A stretch of 64,000 nt of DNA, from assembly GCA_900544675.1 (NCBI GenBank), contig UQVZ01000001.1:90859-154858 (forward strand). The letters are read 5' to 3'. Position 1 is the first letter of the stretch, and every line of letters begins with the position of its first letter. A model generated the notes under the pieces. It saw only the letters and a program-made list of their open reading frames with translations, ran no database searches and was not told the origin of the DNA. Positions 63,928-64,000 of this stretch are shown piece after piece. The stretch comes from an uncultured Bacteroides sp. Lineage in GTDB: Bacteria > Bacteroidota > Bacteroidia > Bacteroidales > Bacteroidaceae. The translations under genes were made by a program, and so were the position numbers.

Positions 63928-64000
63928 GATGCAATTTATTTTATGTAAGTAACTAATCAAAATTAAGCAGCATTATGTTTAAGTTTAATTCCCAATGTAT

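Overview
The window is a chromosomal segment of a Bacteroidales bacterium, most likely a gut Bacteroides or Phocaeicola. Evidence: promoters of the Bacteroidota type (TTTG, about 19-20 nt, TAnnTTTG), almost no Shine-Dalgarno sites, the gene order trpB-E-G-D-C-F-A, a Nudix-type sugar regulator in front of xylB-xylA-xylE, gldE, Mfa/Fim-type fimbrial lipoproteins, DUF5606 and a COX24-like 30-residue basic protein. No tRNA, rRNA, CRISPR array, prophage or complete insertion sequence was seen.

Layout. 1-3 kb: end of nusB, then yajC, a YbbR-like gene, coaE and a DUF5606 gene. 3-5 kb: dinD followed by broken gene debris and a HU-related gene. 5.5-11.4 kb: RNase E/G, the 30-residue protein and HU on the minus strand, divergent from mutY, ssb, gldE and a phosphopantetheinyl transferase. 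11.4-15 kb: a sensor kinase/response regulator pair and asparaginase. 15.2-21.9 kb: the complete trp operon with a leader peptide and attenuator. 22-26.4 kb: membrane and envelope-stress-like small genes, an AraC regulator and a hydrolase. 26.5-32.4 kb: a PCMD-like protein, an AAA-ATPase/PD-(D/E)XK protein, ruvX, def and a TPR protein. 32.6-36 kb: thrS-infC-rpmI-rplT. 36.4-36.6 kb: a structured RNA, possibly 6S. 36.9-39.3 kb: an EFR1-type ferredoxin, a nuclease and an AlaX-like editing protein. 39.5-49 kb: a six-gene fimbrial operon. 49.5-53.5 kb: an Rpn-type nuclease, a candidate 64-nt small RNA, a HpaII-like restriction endonuclease without a visible methylase, and an alpha-amylase family enzyme. 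53.7-55.5 kb: fabD and thiD. 55.8-61.1 kb: xylose regulator and catabolic operon. 61.3-64 kb: mannose-1-phosphate guanylyltransferase, tpx, a thioesterase and a Dabb protein.

The intergenic DNA is unusually informative. Four dispersed repeat families recur between otherwise ordinary genes: (A) three 15-bp palindromes at an exact 23-bp period, at three loci; (B) a 180-260 bp element with inverted TTGACAAGG/CCTTGTCAA ends, four to five copies; (C) CACAGAGACACGGAG-type repeats; (D) a GAAGAATTAAGAATGAAGAAT hairpin element, two copies in opposite orientation. The strongest regulatory result is the trp leader: a 20-codon peptide with tandem Trp codons, a terminator, and a complementary segment at the leader stop codon that could form an antiterminator.

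Most genes are core metabolism or information processing. Accessory content is concentrated at 3-5 kb, 27.5-29.3 kb, 39.5-49 kb and 49.5-51.8 kb. Functions rest on motifs recognised by eye; no database search was run.
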